DNA from: Sediminibacterium sp.
GTDB lineage: Bacteria; Bacteroidota; Bacteroidia; Chitinophagales; Chitinophagaceae
Length of the DNA stretch: 64,000 bases
Direction of reading: 5' to 3'
Assembly (NCBI GenBank): GCA_030158665.1
Contig: JAOASM010000036.1
Location: forward strand, 52,838-116,837
Shown here: piece after piece, positions 1 to 9,580 of the stretch
Layout of the letters: the number at the start of each line of letters is the position of its first letter
How positions within the stretch are numbered: the stretch's first letter is position 1
Notes under the pieces: model-generated
What the model was told of the DNA's origin: nothing
What the model saw: the letters and a program-made list of their open reading frames with translations, nothing else
Database searches by the model: none
Position numbers and translations under genes: made by a program

Positions 1-524
1 TTCTTGATATCTAATAAATCTCTTTTAATACTTGCGTCAATTAAGTTATTGTCAAATGACAATACGAAACCACCAATTAGATCCTCGTTGGTATGTGTTG
101 TCAATTCAACTGTTTTAAATTGCGTTTCTTCTTTAATCTTTTGCTCAAAAGTTTTCTTTAATTCATCGCTGATAGTCACTGCTGTAGTCAAACTAACCTG
201 ATGAATTCCCTTTAAAGCATTGTATTGTTCAATCAATGCAGTAGCAATTTCTGGCAATGCACTTTCTCTGCTTTTCTTCACCAATAAAACAATAAAAGAC
301 AAAGACAACGCGCTCACTGCATCTTTAATCACAGCAAGTATAATTGCATTCTTTTGATCCGCTTTAATGATTGGACTTCTTAACACATTTACAAAATCAT
401 GGCTTTGGGCACAAACTGCTTGAAAGTATTTCATATCAGCATGCACTGCATCCAATTGATTTTGCTCAATGGCTAAATCGAGTAAGCTCTTTGCGTATCT
501 TCCTGCTAAACGTACGTTGGGCAT
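1..524 (-). CDS. atpH: ATP synthase F1 delta subunit, C-terminus truncated by window edge
   Basis: Reverse-strand reading frame from ATG at 522-524 (MPNVRLAGRYAKSLLDLAIEQNQLDAVHADMKYF...) open to position 1; directly downstream of atpF. Confidence 0.88.
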   Translation of the reverse strand, partial: MPNVRLAGRYAKSLLDLAIEQNQLDAVHADMKYFQAVCAQSHDFVNVLRSPIIKADQKNAIILAVIKDAVSALSLSFIVLLVKKSRESALPEIATALIEQYNALKGIHQVSLTTAVTISDELKKTFEQKIKEETQFKTVELTTHTNEDLIGGFVLSFDNNLIDASIKRDLLDIK

Positions 525-534
525 TTCTTACTTT

Positions 535-1047
535 TTAATTTAACTTAACTCCTTCAGCGATTTGCTTAATATAGCTTTCTTGTTCTGCTTTATTAGACAA
601 CTCTTTTCTTAATACTTTCTCAGCTACTTCCACAACCAAATTGCCAACTTGATTTTTCACTTCAGTCAATGCAGCATTTTTTTGTTGTGTAATCGCCAAT
701 TGTGCGTCGCTGATAATGCGCTCATATTCATGCTTCGCTTTATCTTTTGCGTCTGCCACCATTTTATCAGCAGTTTCTTTTGCATCTTTTAATAAGCCTG
801 CTCTTTCTTCACGTGCCTTAGCCAACAATGCTTCATTTTCATTTTGCATAGCAGCAATTTCAGCCTTCATCTTGTCTGCACGTAATAGTGCTTCTTCGAT
901 GCCGTTTTCACGCTCAGCAATTGCTTTCAACATTGGCTTCCAAGCAAACTTGCCTAAAACAAACAAGAGTACTAAAAACGCAATTGCATTCCAAAACACC
1001 AATCCGATGTCTGGTAATACCAATGGGTTAATTTCTAATATGAACAT
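535..1047 (-). CDS. atpF: ATP synthase F0 subunit b
   Basis: ORF with N-terminal TM segment and long charged helix; atpB-atpE-atpF-atpH order. Confidence 0.95.
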   Translation of the reverse strand: MFILEINPLVLPDIGLVFWNAIAFLVLLFVLGKFAWKPMLKAIAERENGIEEALLRADKMKAEIAAMQNENEALLAKAREERAGLLKDAKETADKMVADAKDKAKHEYERIISDAQLAITQQKNAALTEVKNQVGNLVVEVAEKVLRKELSNKAEQESYIKQIAEGVKLN

Positions 1048-1140
1048 AAGATTTATTTATCTTAATTAATAATGTCAAAGTTAAAATAGGCTCATCGCCC
1101 TGTGCTAGAGCCTATTTAATTTCTTGGATATCCAAGTTGA

Positions 1141-1368
<228 letters not shown>

Positions 1369-1393
1369 TTATTGAAAAAAAGTTAAATATTTT

Positions 1394-2569
1394 TTAGTGA
1401 TGTGCTTCGTCTTTATGATCATGATGATGTTCCTCGTTCGCCATTCCAATATACATCGCTGTTAACATGGTAAAGATATAGGCTTGCAAAAATGCAACCA
1501 ATAATTCAATCATGCCAATAAATACAGCAAATGGAACTGCTATTGCAGATGCATACACCGTCTTGAAAATAAATATGATACAAATCAAACTCAATACTAA
1601 AATGTGGCCCGCAGTGATGTTCGCAAACAAACGAATCATTAAAGAAATAGGCTTAGTGAATACACCAATTAATTCAATTGGTGCCAAAAACAATTTCATG
1701 CTCCAGTGCATACCTGGCATCCAGAAAATATGTTGCCAGTAATTTTTATTCGCACTTAAGTTCACTACAATGAAGACGCAAACTGCTAACATCATTGTGA
1801 AAGCGATATTTCCACTCACATTCGCTCCCCCTGGAAATACAGGTATTAAACCTAAAAAATTATTCGTCAAAATCAAGAAAAATACGGTCAACAAGAAAGG
1901 CATGAATTTAGCATACTTCTTTTTGCCAATATTTGGGATGGCTAATTCATCTCTTACAAATAACACAATTGGTTCCATAAAAGATTGAACTCCTTTAGGT
2001 GCAGATGTTACGCCAGTCTTTTTATACGCTCCCGCAGCAGTCAGGATGACCACTAAGATAATGAACACAGACACCAATAAAGATGCTACGTTTTTAGTGA
2101 TAGAAAAATCCCATAAAGCTTTCGTAGCTGTTTCGTCTATGGCTTCAGTTGCATCTACAATCTTCACCTTGCCTTCAATAATTTTGTAATCAAAATTTCC
2201 TTTGTACACGATAGGCTCATGGTGTTCATTCATGAACTTTGCAGAAGAGAATACTTCAATTCCTTTTGGGGTGTATAGAATCACTGGCAATGAGACAGAA
2301 GTATGTCCCCATAAATGCCAGCTATGATCATCTTTAATATGCTCTAAAATAGTTTCTGTGACATTGAATTCTTTTGCTTCATGCCCAGCAGGATTGGCTT
2401 CATGTGCTGCCGCTAAATTGGTATCCGCAGTTTGGTGCGATGTATCATGCGCAATGACATTTGTATCCGCATGCACTGCTTTTTCGTTTGCAAATGTATT
2501 GCCAGAATAAGCCAATGTAAATAAGCTCAAACACAATACCAGTAAAGATTTAATACGTCTAGATGCCAT
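1394..2569 (-). CDS. atpB: ATP synthase F0 subunit a with His-rich N-terminal extension and C-terminal tail
   Basis: MIRLFANITAGHILVLSLI motif typical of subunit a; operon position. Confidence 0.95.
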   Translation of the reverse strand: MASRRIKSLLVLCLSLFTLAYSGNTFANEKAVHADTNVIAHDTSHQTADTNLAAAHEANPAGHEAKEFNVTETILEHIKDDHSWHLWGHTSVSLPVILYTPKGIEVFSSAKFMNEHHEPIVYKGNFDYKIIEGKVKIVDATEAIDETATKALWDFSITKNVASLLVSVFIILVVILTAAGAYKKTGVTSAPKGVQSFMEPIVLFVRDELAIPNIGKKKYAKFMPFLLTVFFLILTNNFLGLIPVFPGGANVSGNIAFTMMLAVCVFIVVNLSANKNYWQHIFWMPGMHWSMKLFLAPIELIGVFTKPISLMIRLFANITAGHILVLSLICIIFIFKTVYASAIAVPFAVFIGMIELLVAFLQAYIFTMLTAMYIGMANEEHHHDHKDEAHH

Positions 2570-2589
2570 AGGGATCTCAAAATTTGCGG

Positions 2590-2597
2590 CAAAGATA
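2590..2597 (-). promoter_or_regulatory. Candidate Bacteroidota -7 element (TATCTTTG) upstream of atpB
   Basis: Matches TAnnTTTG on the minus strand, about 20 bp upstream of the atpB ATG; no clear -33 element. Confidence 0.4.
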
Positions 2598-2698
2598 GGA
2601 ATAAACCTGCTGAAAAGTCAGAATATTTAACAGAATTATGGGCTGAAAAAAATTGTTTGTTATTCTCTTAAAATATTGATTTTCAGTAATTTAAGAAA

Positions 2699-4504
2699 TT
2701 AGTTGCTCTTTTTGGGGTCAAATTGCATTTCGTTAAGGGCCTTATAAAATCCACCCTGCTCCATTAAGGACTGATGTGTTCCTTTTTCAATGATTTTTCC
2801 ATGCTCCAAAACGAGGATCTGATCTGCCTTACGAATGGTAGATAGTCGATGGGCTATTACGATAGAAGTTCTGCCCTGAATCAATGTTTCGATCGCCTTT
2901 TCAATCAACTGTTCGCTCTCTGTATCGATTGAAGAAGTCGCTTCATCTAAGATTAAAATACTTGGGTTGTACAATAAAGCACGGATAAAACTTAACAATT
3001 GCCTTTGTCCCAGACTAAGTGTTGCGCCTCGCTCCATCACATGGTACTGATATCCTCCTGGAAGTTGCATGATAAAATCATGCATGCCAATCATTTTTGC
3101 CGCCTCTTCAACTTGTTCGGGGCGAATTTGAGGATTGCGCAATGTAATATTATCATAGACAGAGCCAGAAAATAAAAATACATCTTGTAAGACGACCCCT
3201 ACTGAGGCCCTCAATCGGTCCAGTGCATAATCCTCAATCAAGACACCATCTAATAAAATTTGTCCTGCTTGATAAGGATAGAGCCGATTTAAAATACTAA
3301 TAATAGAAGTCTTACCACTTCCTGTTGGACCTACTAAAGCCACTGTTTGTCCAGCTGCAACTGTAAAATTTAAATCATTTAAAATCCAATTGGGTGCTTG
3401 ATAAGCAAATTGTACGTTTTTAAATTCAATTGCCCCCTGAATTTGAGCAGGTGCATATTGGCCTTGATCTAAAGTAACATCTTCATTATCTAATATCTTA
3501 AAAACACGTTCTGCAGCAACCATCCCCATTTGCAAAACATTGAATTTATCTGCAATCATACGGAGTGGTCTAAAGATCTGATTTAAAAATAAAATGAACG
3601 CTACAAGCATACCTGCATCTAGACTTTGCCCTGCGACCCACCAAACGATTAATCCAATACTTAGCGCTAATACCACTTCCACAACTGGGAAAAATACAGA
3701 GTATGCGAAAATCGCTTTAATATTTGCTATTTTATGATGCTCGTTGATACTATTAAATTTTTTCATTTCTTTTTCTTCTGCCGCAAAAGCCTGCACCACT
3801 TGCATCCCAGAGATATGTTCTTGTACAAACGCATTCAATGCTGCAACCGCATTTCGAACTTGAACAAAACTCTTGTTCACACTTTCTTTGAAAAAATAAG
3901 TGGCAACAATCATAATCGGAAATGGAATTAAACAGATTAAAGTCAACTGCCAGTTGATAAAAAACATAGTTGTTAAGGTCACCACAATGGTTAAAATATC
4001 TGCGATGATTGGAATCAATCCGTCCGAAAAAATATCATTGATACTCTCAATGTCATTGATTGTTCTAGTCGTTAAGGTTCCGATGGGCGTTTTGTCGAAT
4101 TGACGCATTTCCCAATACATGATTTTTTGGTATACCTTATTCCTTAAATCTCTAATCACTTGTTGCCCTAACCATGACATTCCGAAAGTGAAACAAAAAC
4201 GAAATAAGGTTTCTAGGATGATGAATGCCACTTGAAAAAGTGAGATAGCCAATATGAGCTGTAGTATTGAATTAAATGCTTCTGAAGGTAGCACCCTATG
4301 GACCCAATTAGGCAGATGCACCTGTTTGCCAATAGCCAAATTCACTGTAGCCTGAATCAAATAAGGACGAATGGGGGTAGCGAATGCTAAAAAGATGCCA
4401 AGAAAGACGTTGATCCAAAAAATAAATCGATAGGGCCCAACAAAAGAAAACACCCTACTTAAGGTAGAGGTTTTGAACATGGGTTTAGGCTGGGTGGTTG
4501 ACAT
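2699..4504 (-). CDS. ABC transporter, fused permease/ATPase (MsbA/MdlB-like)
   Basis: Walker A GPTGSGKTS, signature LSLGQRQLLSFIRALL, Walker B ILILDEATSSID. Confidence 0.93.
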   Translation of the reverse strand: MSTTQPKPMFKTSTLSRVFSFVGPYRFIFWINVFLGIFLAFATPIRPYLIQATVNLAIGKQVHLPNWVHRVLPSEAFNSILQLILAISLFQVAFIILETLFRFCFTFGMSWLGQQVIRDLRNKVYQKIMYWEMRQFDKTPIGTLTTRTINDIESINDIFSDGLIPIIADILTIVVTLTTMFFINWQLTLICLIPFPIMIVATYFFKESVNKSFVQVRNAVAALNAFVQEHISGMQVVQAFAAEEKEMKKFNSINEHHKIANIKAIFAYSVFFPVVEVVLALSIGLIVWWVAGQSLDAGMLVAFILFLNQIFRPLRMIADKFNVLQMGMVAAERVFKILDNEDVTLDQGQYAPAQIQGAIEFKNVQFAYQAPNWILNDLNFTVAAGQTVALVGPTGSGKTSIISILNRLYPYQAGQILLDGVLIEDYALDRLRASVGVVLQDVFLFSGSVYDNITLRNPQIRPEQVEEAAKMIGMHDFIMQLPGGYQYHVMERGATLSLGQRQLLSFIRALLYNPSILILDEATSSIDTESEQLIEKAIETLIQGRTSIVIAHRLSTIRKADQILVLEHGKIIEKGTHQSLMEQGGFYKALNEMQFDPKKSN

Positions 4505-4547
4505 AGCGGATCAAAGTTACACCGCTTTTACGTATTTTCGTGTAAGC

Positions 4548-6809
4548 ATGGAAAGTACCGATCAAGAATTATTTAATGTAGTTGTGACACCCTACAATTT
4601 GACTGACGAACAAGAGAAAAAAGAAATTGTTCGACATTACCGTGCATTGCTTAGAACCTTAAGGACTAAGCTAAAAAAAGGGGATCGCGAATTACTTAGA
4701 ACCGCATTCGAAATGGCCGCTGATGCGCATAAAACGATGCGTCGTAAAAGTGGAGAGCCCTATATTTTACACCCCATTGCTGTAGCGATGATTGCAGCAG
4801 ATGAAATTGGACTAGGTGTGCGAAGTACCATTTGTGCTTTATTACATGATACCGTAGAAGATACAGATATCACTTTAGATGATATCAAAAGAGAGTTTGG
4901 AAATGAGATTGCAAAAATTGTAGACGGATTAACAAAGATTGCCACGGTCATGGATACCAATAGCAGTCAGCAAGCAGAGAATTTTAAAAAAATCTTGCTC
5001 ACTTTAACGGATGACCCTAGAGTGATATTGATCAAACTCGCAGACAGATTGCACAACATGCGAACGATGGACTCAATGAAACAAGAGAAGCAACTAAAAA
5101 TTGCCTCTGAAACCATTTGGGTTTATGCACCATTAGCACATCGCATGGGCTTGTATAATATTAAAACAGAATTAGAAGATCTGTCCATGAAATATTTGGA
5201 GCCAGATAAGTACCGTGAGATTGCTAGAAAATTAACTGAGACAAAAAGAGAGCGTACAAAATATATCAATGAGTTTGTAAAACCATTAAAAGAGAAGTTG
5301 AGCCAAGCCGGGATTCAATTTGATATTTTTGGTCGACCAAAAAGCATTCATTCCATTTGGAATAAAATAAAAAAGAAAGGGGTAAGTTTCGAAGAAGTCT
5401 ATGATCTGTTTGCCATTCGTATCATTCTTGATGTGCCTTTAGAAAAAGAAAAAGAAGAGTGCTGGAAAGTGTATTCCATGGTAACAGATGAATACCTTCC
5501 CTCTCCAGAAAGATTAAGGGATTGGTTAAGCAACCCCAAGAGCAATGGTTACGAAGCATTGCATACGACTGTGATGGGCCCTCAAGGTAAATGGGTAGAA
5601 GTACAAATTCGCAGCAAAAGAATGAATGAGATTGCTGAGAAAGGTTTGGCAGCCCATTTTAAATACAAAGAAGGAACACAAAGTGAAGATCGTTTTGATA
5701 AATGGTTTGTTCAGATAAGAGAAGCATTGGGTAATCAAGAGGAAGAAAGTATTGATTTCTTGCAAGACTTTAAAACTTCTTTTTTAGCAGAAGAAATTTA
5801 TGTCTATACCCCAAAGGGTGAAGTAAAAATGTTGCCAGTTAATAGCTCGGCACTTGACTTTGCTTTTTATATACATACTGCGATTGGATCCAAATGTATT
5901 GGTGCCAAAGTCAATCACAAATTGGTGCCGATTAGTCATAAATTAAGAAGTGGAGATCAGATAGAAATTATAACTAGTAACAAACAAAAACCTTCAGAGG
6001 ATTGGCTGAATAATGTGGTGACCGCAAAGGCAAAAAATAGTATCAAAGATGCCTTAAGAGAAGAAAAGAAAATCATTTCAGAAGAAGGAAAATATACGGC
6101 TCAAAGAAAATTAGAAGGAATAGGTGCAGTTTATAACCCCTACAACTTAGACCAATTGGTTAATTTTTATAAATTACCAAGCCAGTTAGATTTGTTGTAC
6201 AAAATTGCCACCAAATCAATTGACCTCAAAGAACTCAAAAGCTTTCAAGTCATTGGTGATAAAATAGAAGCACCAAAGCCTTTAGTGGTTGCACCTGACC
6301 CGAACGCAGAAGTCAACATATATAAACCACTGCCCAAAAAAGGAGATTCAGAATTGATCATTTTTGGCGAATCAAGTGATAAGATTAAATACAATCTAGC
6401 AAAATGTTGCAACCCTATTCCTGGAGACGATGTATTTGGTTTTGTCAGCACTGGTAAAGGACTGATCATTCATAGAACTAGTTGCCCAAATGCGACACAA
6501 CTGTTAGCGAACTATGGACATCGAGTTGTCAAAACGAAGTGGGCTAAAAATAAAGAAATTTCATTCCTAACAGGGCTAAGTATCATTGGATTAGACGATG
6601 TTGGTGTGGTGAATAAAATTACTACCATTATTAGTGGAGATTTGAAGATCAACATTGCAGCATTAACCATTGAATCCAAGGATGGGATGTTCGAAGGTAC
6701 CATCAAAGTCTTTGTTCATGATAAAGATGAATTAGAAGAATTGGTGCATCGGATTCAATCCTTACATGGTATTCAAAAAGTGACCCGTTTTGACACAGAA
6801 GTGGTCTAA
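4548..6809 (+). CDS. RelA/SpoT family bifunctional (p)ppGpp synthetase/hydrolase
   Basis: HD domain (YILHPIAVAMIAADE, LLHDTVEDTD), synthetase, TGS and ACT regions. Start placed at the internal ATG 4548 because the ORF-track start at 4473 lies inside the divergent ABC gene. Confidence 0.93.
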   Translation: MESTDQELFNVVVTPYNLTDEQEKKEIVRHYRALLRTLRTKLKKGDRELLRTAFEMAADAHKTMRRKSGEPYILHPIAVAMIAADEIGLGVRSTICALLHDTVEDTDITLDDIKREFGNEIAKIVDGLTKIATVMDTNSSQQAENFKKILLTLTDDPRVILIKLADRLHNMRTMDSMKQEKQLKIASETIWVYAPLAHRMGLYNIKTELEDLSMKYLEPDKYREIARKLTETKRERTKYINEFVKPLKEKLSQAGIQFDIFGRPKSIHSIWNKIKKKGVSFEEVYDLFAIRIILDVPLEKEKEECWKVYSMVTDEYLPSPERLRDWLSNPKSNGYEALHTTVMGPQGKWVEVQIRSKRMNEIAEKGLAAHFKYKEGTQSEDRFDKWFVQIREALGNQEEESIDFLQDFKTSFLAEEIYVYTPKGEVKMLPVNSSALDFAFYIHTAIGSKCIGAKVNHKLVPISHKLRSGDQIEIITSNKQKPSEDWLNNVVTAKAKNSIKDALREEKKIISEEGKYTAQRKLEGIGAVYNPYNLDQLVNFYKLPSQLDLLYKIATKSIDLKELKSFQVIGDKIEAPKPLVVAPDPNAEVNIYKPLPKKGDSELIIFGESSDKIKYNLAKCCNPIPGDDVFGFVSTGKGLIIHRTSCPNATQLLANYGHRVVKTKWAKNKEISFLTGLSIIGLDDVGVVNKITTIISGDLKINIAALTIESKDGMFEGTIKVFVHDKDELEELVHRIQSLHGIQKVTRFDTEVV

Positions 6810-6897
6810 AATCAAGTAATCAACAGGATGGGAAAAATATGTGTGAAAACATTTCCTATTATTGGACCCTTAAATAGGTAATCAGCATTTCTAGACT

Positions 6898-6905
6898 TAT
6901 TTTTG
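6898..6905 (+). promoter_or_regulatory. Candidate -7 element TATTTTTG for purA
   Basis: Exact TAnnTTTG match 18 bp before the preferred ATG (6924); a TTG occurs at 6872-6874. Confidence 0.4.
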
Positions 6906-6923
6906 CTACTCAAATTCAAATTT

Positions 6924-8186
6924 ATGGTAGACGTAATTTTAGGACTTCAATGGGGCGATGAAGGAAAAGGGAAAATCGTGGATTATTTTGCACCCAACTA
7001 CGATGTCATCGCTCGTTTTCAAGGTGGTCCAAATGCAGGCCACACTTTGTATGTGAATGGCACTAAAATGGTCTTACACCAGATTCCATCAGGAATTTTC
7101 CATCAGGATAAAATCAATATTATTGGCAATGGCGTGGTATTAGATCCAGTAACATTGAAAAAAGAATGCGATGCAGTGGCAAGTATGGGCATTGATGTGA
7201 AAAAAAATCTATTTATATCCGAGCGTACCAATATCATCATACCTAGTCACAGGGCTTTAGATAAAGCATCTGAATTGTCAAAGGGAGAAGCTAAAATAGG
7301 ATCCACTTTAAAGGGCATTGGACCTGCTTACATGGATAAGACAGGAAGAAACGCTTTAAGAGTGGGCGACTTATTAGATAAAAAATTCATCAGCAAGTAC
7401 ATTGCTTTAAGAATGAAGCATCAAAAGATTTTGGATAGCTACAATTTCAATGAAGATATCTCTGAAATGGAAAGCGAATTCTTTGAAGCCATTGAGTTTT
7501 TAAAGACAATGAATATCATCAATTGTGAATACTTTATCAATGATCAAATTAGCAAGGGTAAAAAAATATTAGCTGAAGGCGCACAGGGCTCTATGTTAGA
7601 TATCGACTTTGGTACTTTCCCATTTGTTACATCAAGTAATACTATTTCTGCTGGTGTTTGTACTGGTCTGGGTGTTTCTCCAAAACAAATTGGCGAAGTA
7701 TTTGGCATTTCTAAAGCTTATTGTACTCGTGTTGGTAGTGGACCCTTCCCTACCGAATTGCATGATGCCAAAGGGGAAGAATTGAGAAAGATAGGAAGTG
7801 AATTTGGCGCAACAACTGGCAGACCACGTCGATGTGGCTGGATTGACCTAGTTGCTTTAAAATACACTTGTATGATCAATGGTGTAACGCAGATCATCAT
7901 GACCAAGGCAGATATTCTAGATTCTTTTAAAGAACTAGAACTGGGAATAGCATATGAAATGGAAGGCAAACAGATTGATTATGTTCCATTTCAATTAGTA
8001 GGTACTCCTGTAACGCCGATTTGGAAAAAAATGGCAGGATGGGAAGTCGATACAACCAAAATGAAAGATGACGCTGAACTGCCAGCTACAATGAAAACAT
8101 ATATCAAATTTATTAATGAATATTTAGGTGTGCCTGTGAAGTATGTATCAAATGGTCCGGGCAGAGATCAAATAGTACATTTATAA
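6924..8186 (+). CDS. purA: Adenylosuccinate synthetase
   Basis: MVDVILGLQWGDEGKGKIVDYFA and GPNAGHTLY motifs; ATG at 6924 preferred over 6903. Confidence 0.96.
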   Translation: MVDVILGLQWGDEGKGKIVDYFAPNYDVIARFQGGPNAGHTLYVNGTKMVLHQIPSGIFHQDKINIIGNGVVLDPVTLKKECDAVASMGIDVKKNLFISERTNIIIPSHRALDKASELSKGEAKIGSTLKGIGPAYMDKTGRNALRVGDLLDKKFISKYIALRMKHQKILDSYNFNEDISEMESEFFEAIEFLKTMNIINCEYFINDQISKGKKILAEGAQGSMLDIDFGTFPFVTSSNTISAGVCTGLGVSPKQIGEVFGISKAYCTRVGSGPFPTELHDAKGEELRKIGSEFGATTGRPRRCGWIDLVALKYTCMINGVTQIIMTKADILDSFKELELGIAYEMEGKQIDYVPFQLVGTPVTPIWKKMAGWEVDTTKMKDDAELPATMKTYIKFINEYLGVPVKYVSNGPGRDQIVHL

Positions 8187-8215
8187 ACAAAAAAAAGCAA
8201 TAAAAAAAGTCGCAT

Positions 8216-8223
8216 TATTTTTG
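8216..8223 (+). promoter_or_regulatory. Candidate -7 element TATTTTTG for the acidic small protein gene
   Basis: Exact TAnnTTTG match in the purA-8273 intergenic region. Confidence 0.35.
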
Positions 8224-8272
8224 ATAAATAAAATTTTCATTTGAAATTTACATAAATATTCCTGATTGAGTT

Positions 8273-8605
8273 ATGGCAGTAAAATCTACAAAAGAGAAAA
8301 AGACAGCGACACCAAAAAATGGCGTAGTAAAAGCTGAAAAATCAAGCAAGACATCTTCAAAGAAAAATGTTGATGACGAGGACGATGATATCGACGAGGA
8401 AGAAGAAACAGATACAGACGATTGGGGAAAAGCTGACGAGGACGATGACAGCTGGGATCCAGACTTCGCTGAATTTGATTTACCTAAAGCAACTAAAAAA
8501 GCGGGTAAAGCAAAAAAAGGAGAAGACGATGATTTAGATTTAGACTTAAACTTGGAGGACGACGATTTGTTTGACGACAAAGACGAATTCGATGATGATT
8601 TTTAA
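8273..8605 (+). CDS. Small bipolar protein: Lys-rich N-terminus, extremely Asp/Glu-rich C-terminus
   Basis: ORF with own candidate promoter; the antisense Ser-rich ORF 8248-8580 is its composition shadow. Confidence 0.75.
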   Translation: MAVKSTKEKKTATPKNGVVKAEKSSKTSSKKNVDDEDDDIDEEEETDTDDWGKADEDDDSWDPDFAEFDLPKATKKAGKAKKGEDDDLDLDLNLEDDDLFDDKDEFDDDF

Positions 8606-8625
8606 AGTGTAATTGATCTACTTTT

Positions 8626-9576
8626 TTAATCAATATCCAGATATAAAGATTGTATTGAGGCCTGTAAAATTTGATTTTTATGGGCCTCAAACATTTTAGC
8701 CTCTTTAGTAGGTAACTGAAGCGTATAAGACTTCCCTGCAGACAATTGCTGATCCATATTGGGATTCAATTCTTTTAATTGATTCAATGGCATCTTTAAC
8801 CAACTTGCAATTGTTTTTGCATTGAATCTTCCTGAGATTAAAATGGTTTCCATGCCTGCTGTAGCCATTACATTTCCTGTATTCACTACTTGATCTTTTT
8901 GATTGACTTCTGGCATGACTACTCCCTCAAATATGGCATGTGTGGCTATGAATTTTTTGACATGATTTCTTGTCTCTAATGGAAGTTCATATTGCAATGC
9001 CCAAAAATCTTTTGTTTTCTTTTTCTCAATGACTTTACTCAATCTTCCTGCGCCTCCATTGTATGCCGCTACAACCAATAACCAATCTCCAAATTGCTGG
9101 TACAATTCTCTAAGAATGGTTGCTGCAGCTTGCGTGCTTTTTTGATAATCCATTCGCTCGTCGGTTGGAAGTAATTTCAAACCCAATCTAGTTGCTTCTG
9201 CAGGCATAATTTGCCAAGGGCCTGCTGCACCTGCCCAAGAGACTACTTGTGAACTTAAGTGACTCTCAATGACACTTAGGTATTTCATTTCTACCGGAAT
9301 GCCGTTGGCAATTAAGATTTGATCGTATAGGTTAAAATAAGGTTTTGCCCAGGTTTTCATTTTACGCAATCCTGCACCCTCTTTTTCAATATAGGATTGA
9401 ACAAAGCTGATTGCCTTTGGATGCATTTCAATGACAAAAGATTTGTCTTTATCTGGCACCTGCTGTACCGTAAATAAACTACTGAAACCAATTCTATTAA
9501 AACTTGAGCTATCCTGTGCAGCCGTACTGCCAAAACAAAAAAGTAAACAATAAATGAATAATGGTCTCATATGCAA
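8626..9576 (-). CDS. Lytic transglycosylase (SLT/MltD-like) with LysM-like C-terminus
   Basis: ESHLSSQVVSWAGAAGPWQIMPAEATRLGL and VAAYNGGAGRL SLT motifs; signal peptide. Confidence 0.9.
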   Translation of the reverse strand: MHMRPLFIYCLLFCFGSTAAQDSSSFNRIGFSSLFTVQQVPDKDKSFVIEMHPKAISFVQSYIEKEGAGLRKMKTWAKPYFNLYDQILIANGIPVEMKYLSVIESHLSSQVVSWAGAAGPWQIMPAEATRLGLKLLPTDERMDYQKSTQAAATILRELYQQFGDWLLVVAAYNGGAGRLSKVIEKKKTKDFWALQYELPLETRNHVKKFIATHAIFEGVVMPEVNQKDQVVNTGNVMATAGMETILISGRFNAKTIASWLKMPLNQLKELNPNMDQQLSAGKSYTLQLPTKEAKMFEAHKNQILQASIQSLYLDID

Positions 9577-9580
9577 GAGG

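Noticed and set aside
4473-4547. Upstream extension of relA/spoT ORF
   Set aside because: Overlaps the divergent ABC transporter start; ATG 4548 gives a more typical N-terminus.
8248-8580. 110-aa Ser-rich minus-strand ORF
   Set aside because: Exact antisense shadow of the Asp/Glu-rich 8273-8605 gene (GAT/GAC and GAA codons read as Ser/Phe).
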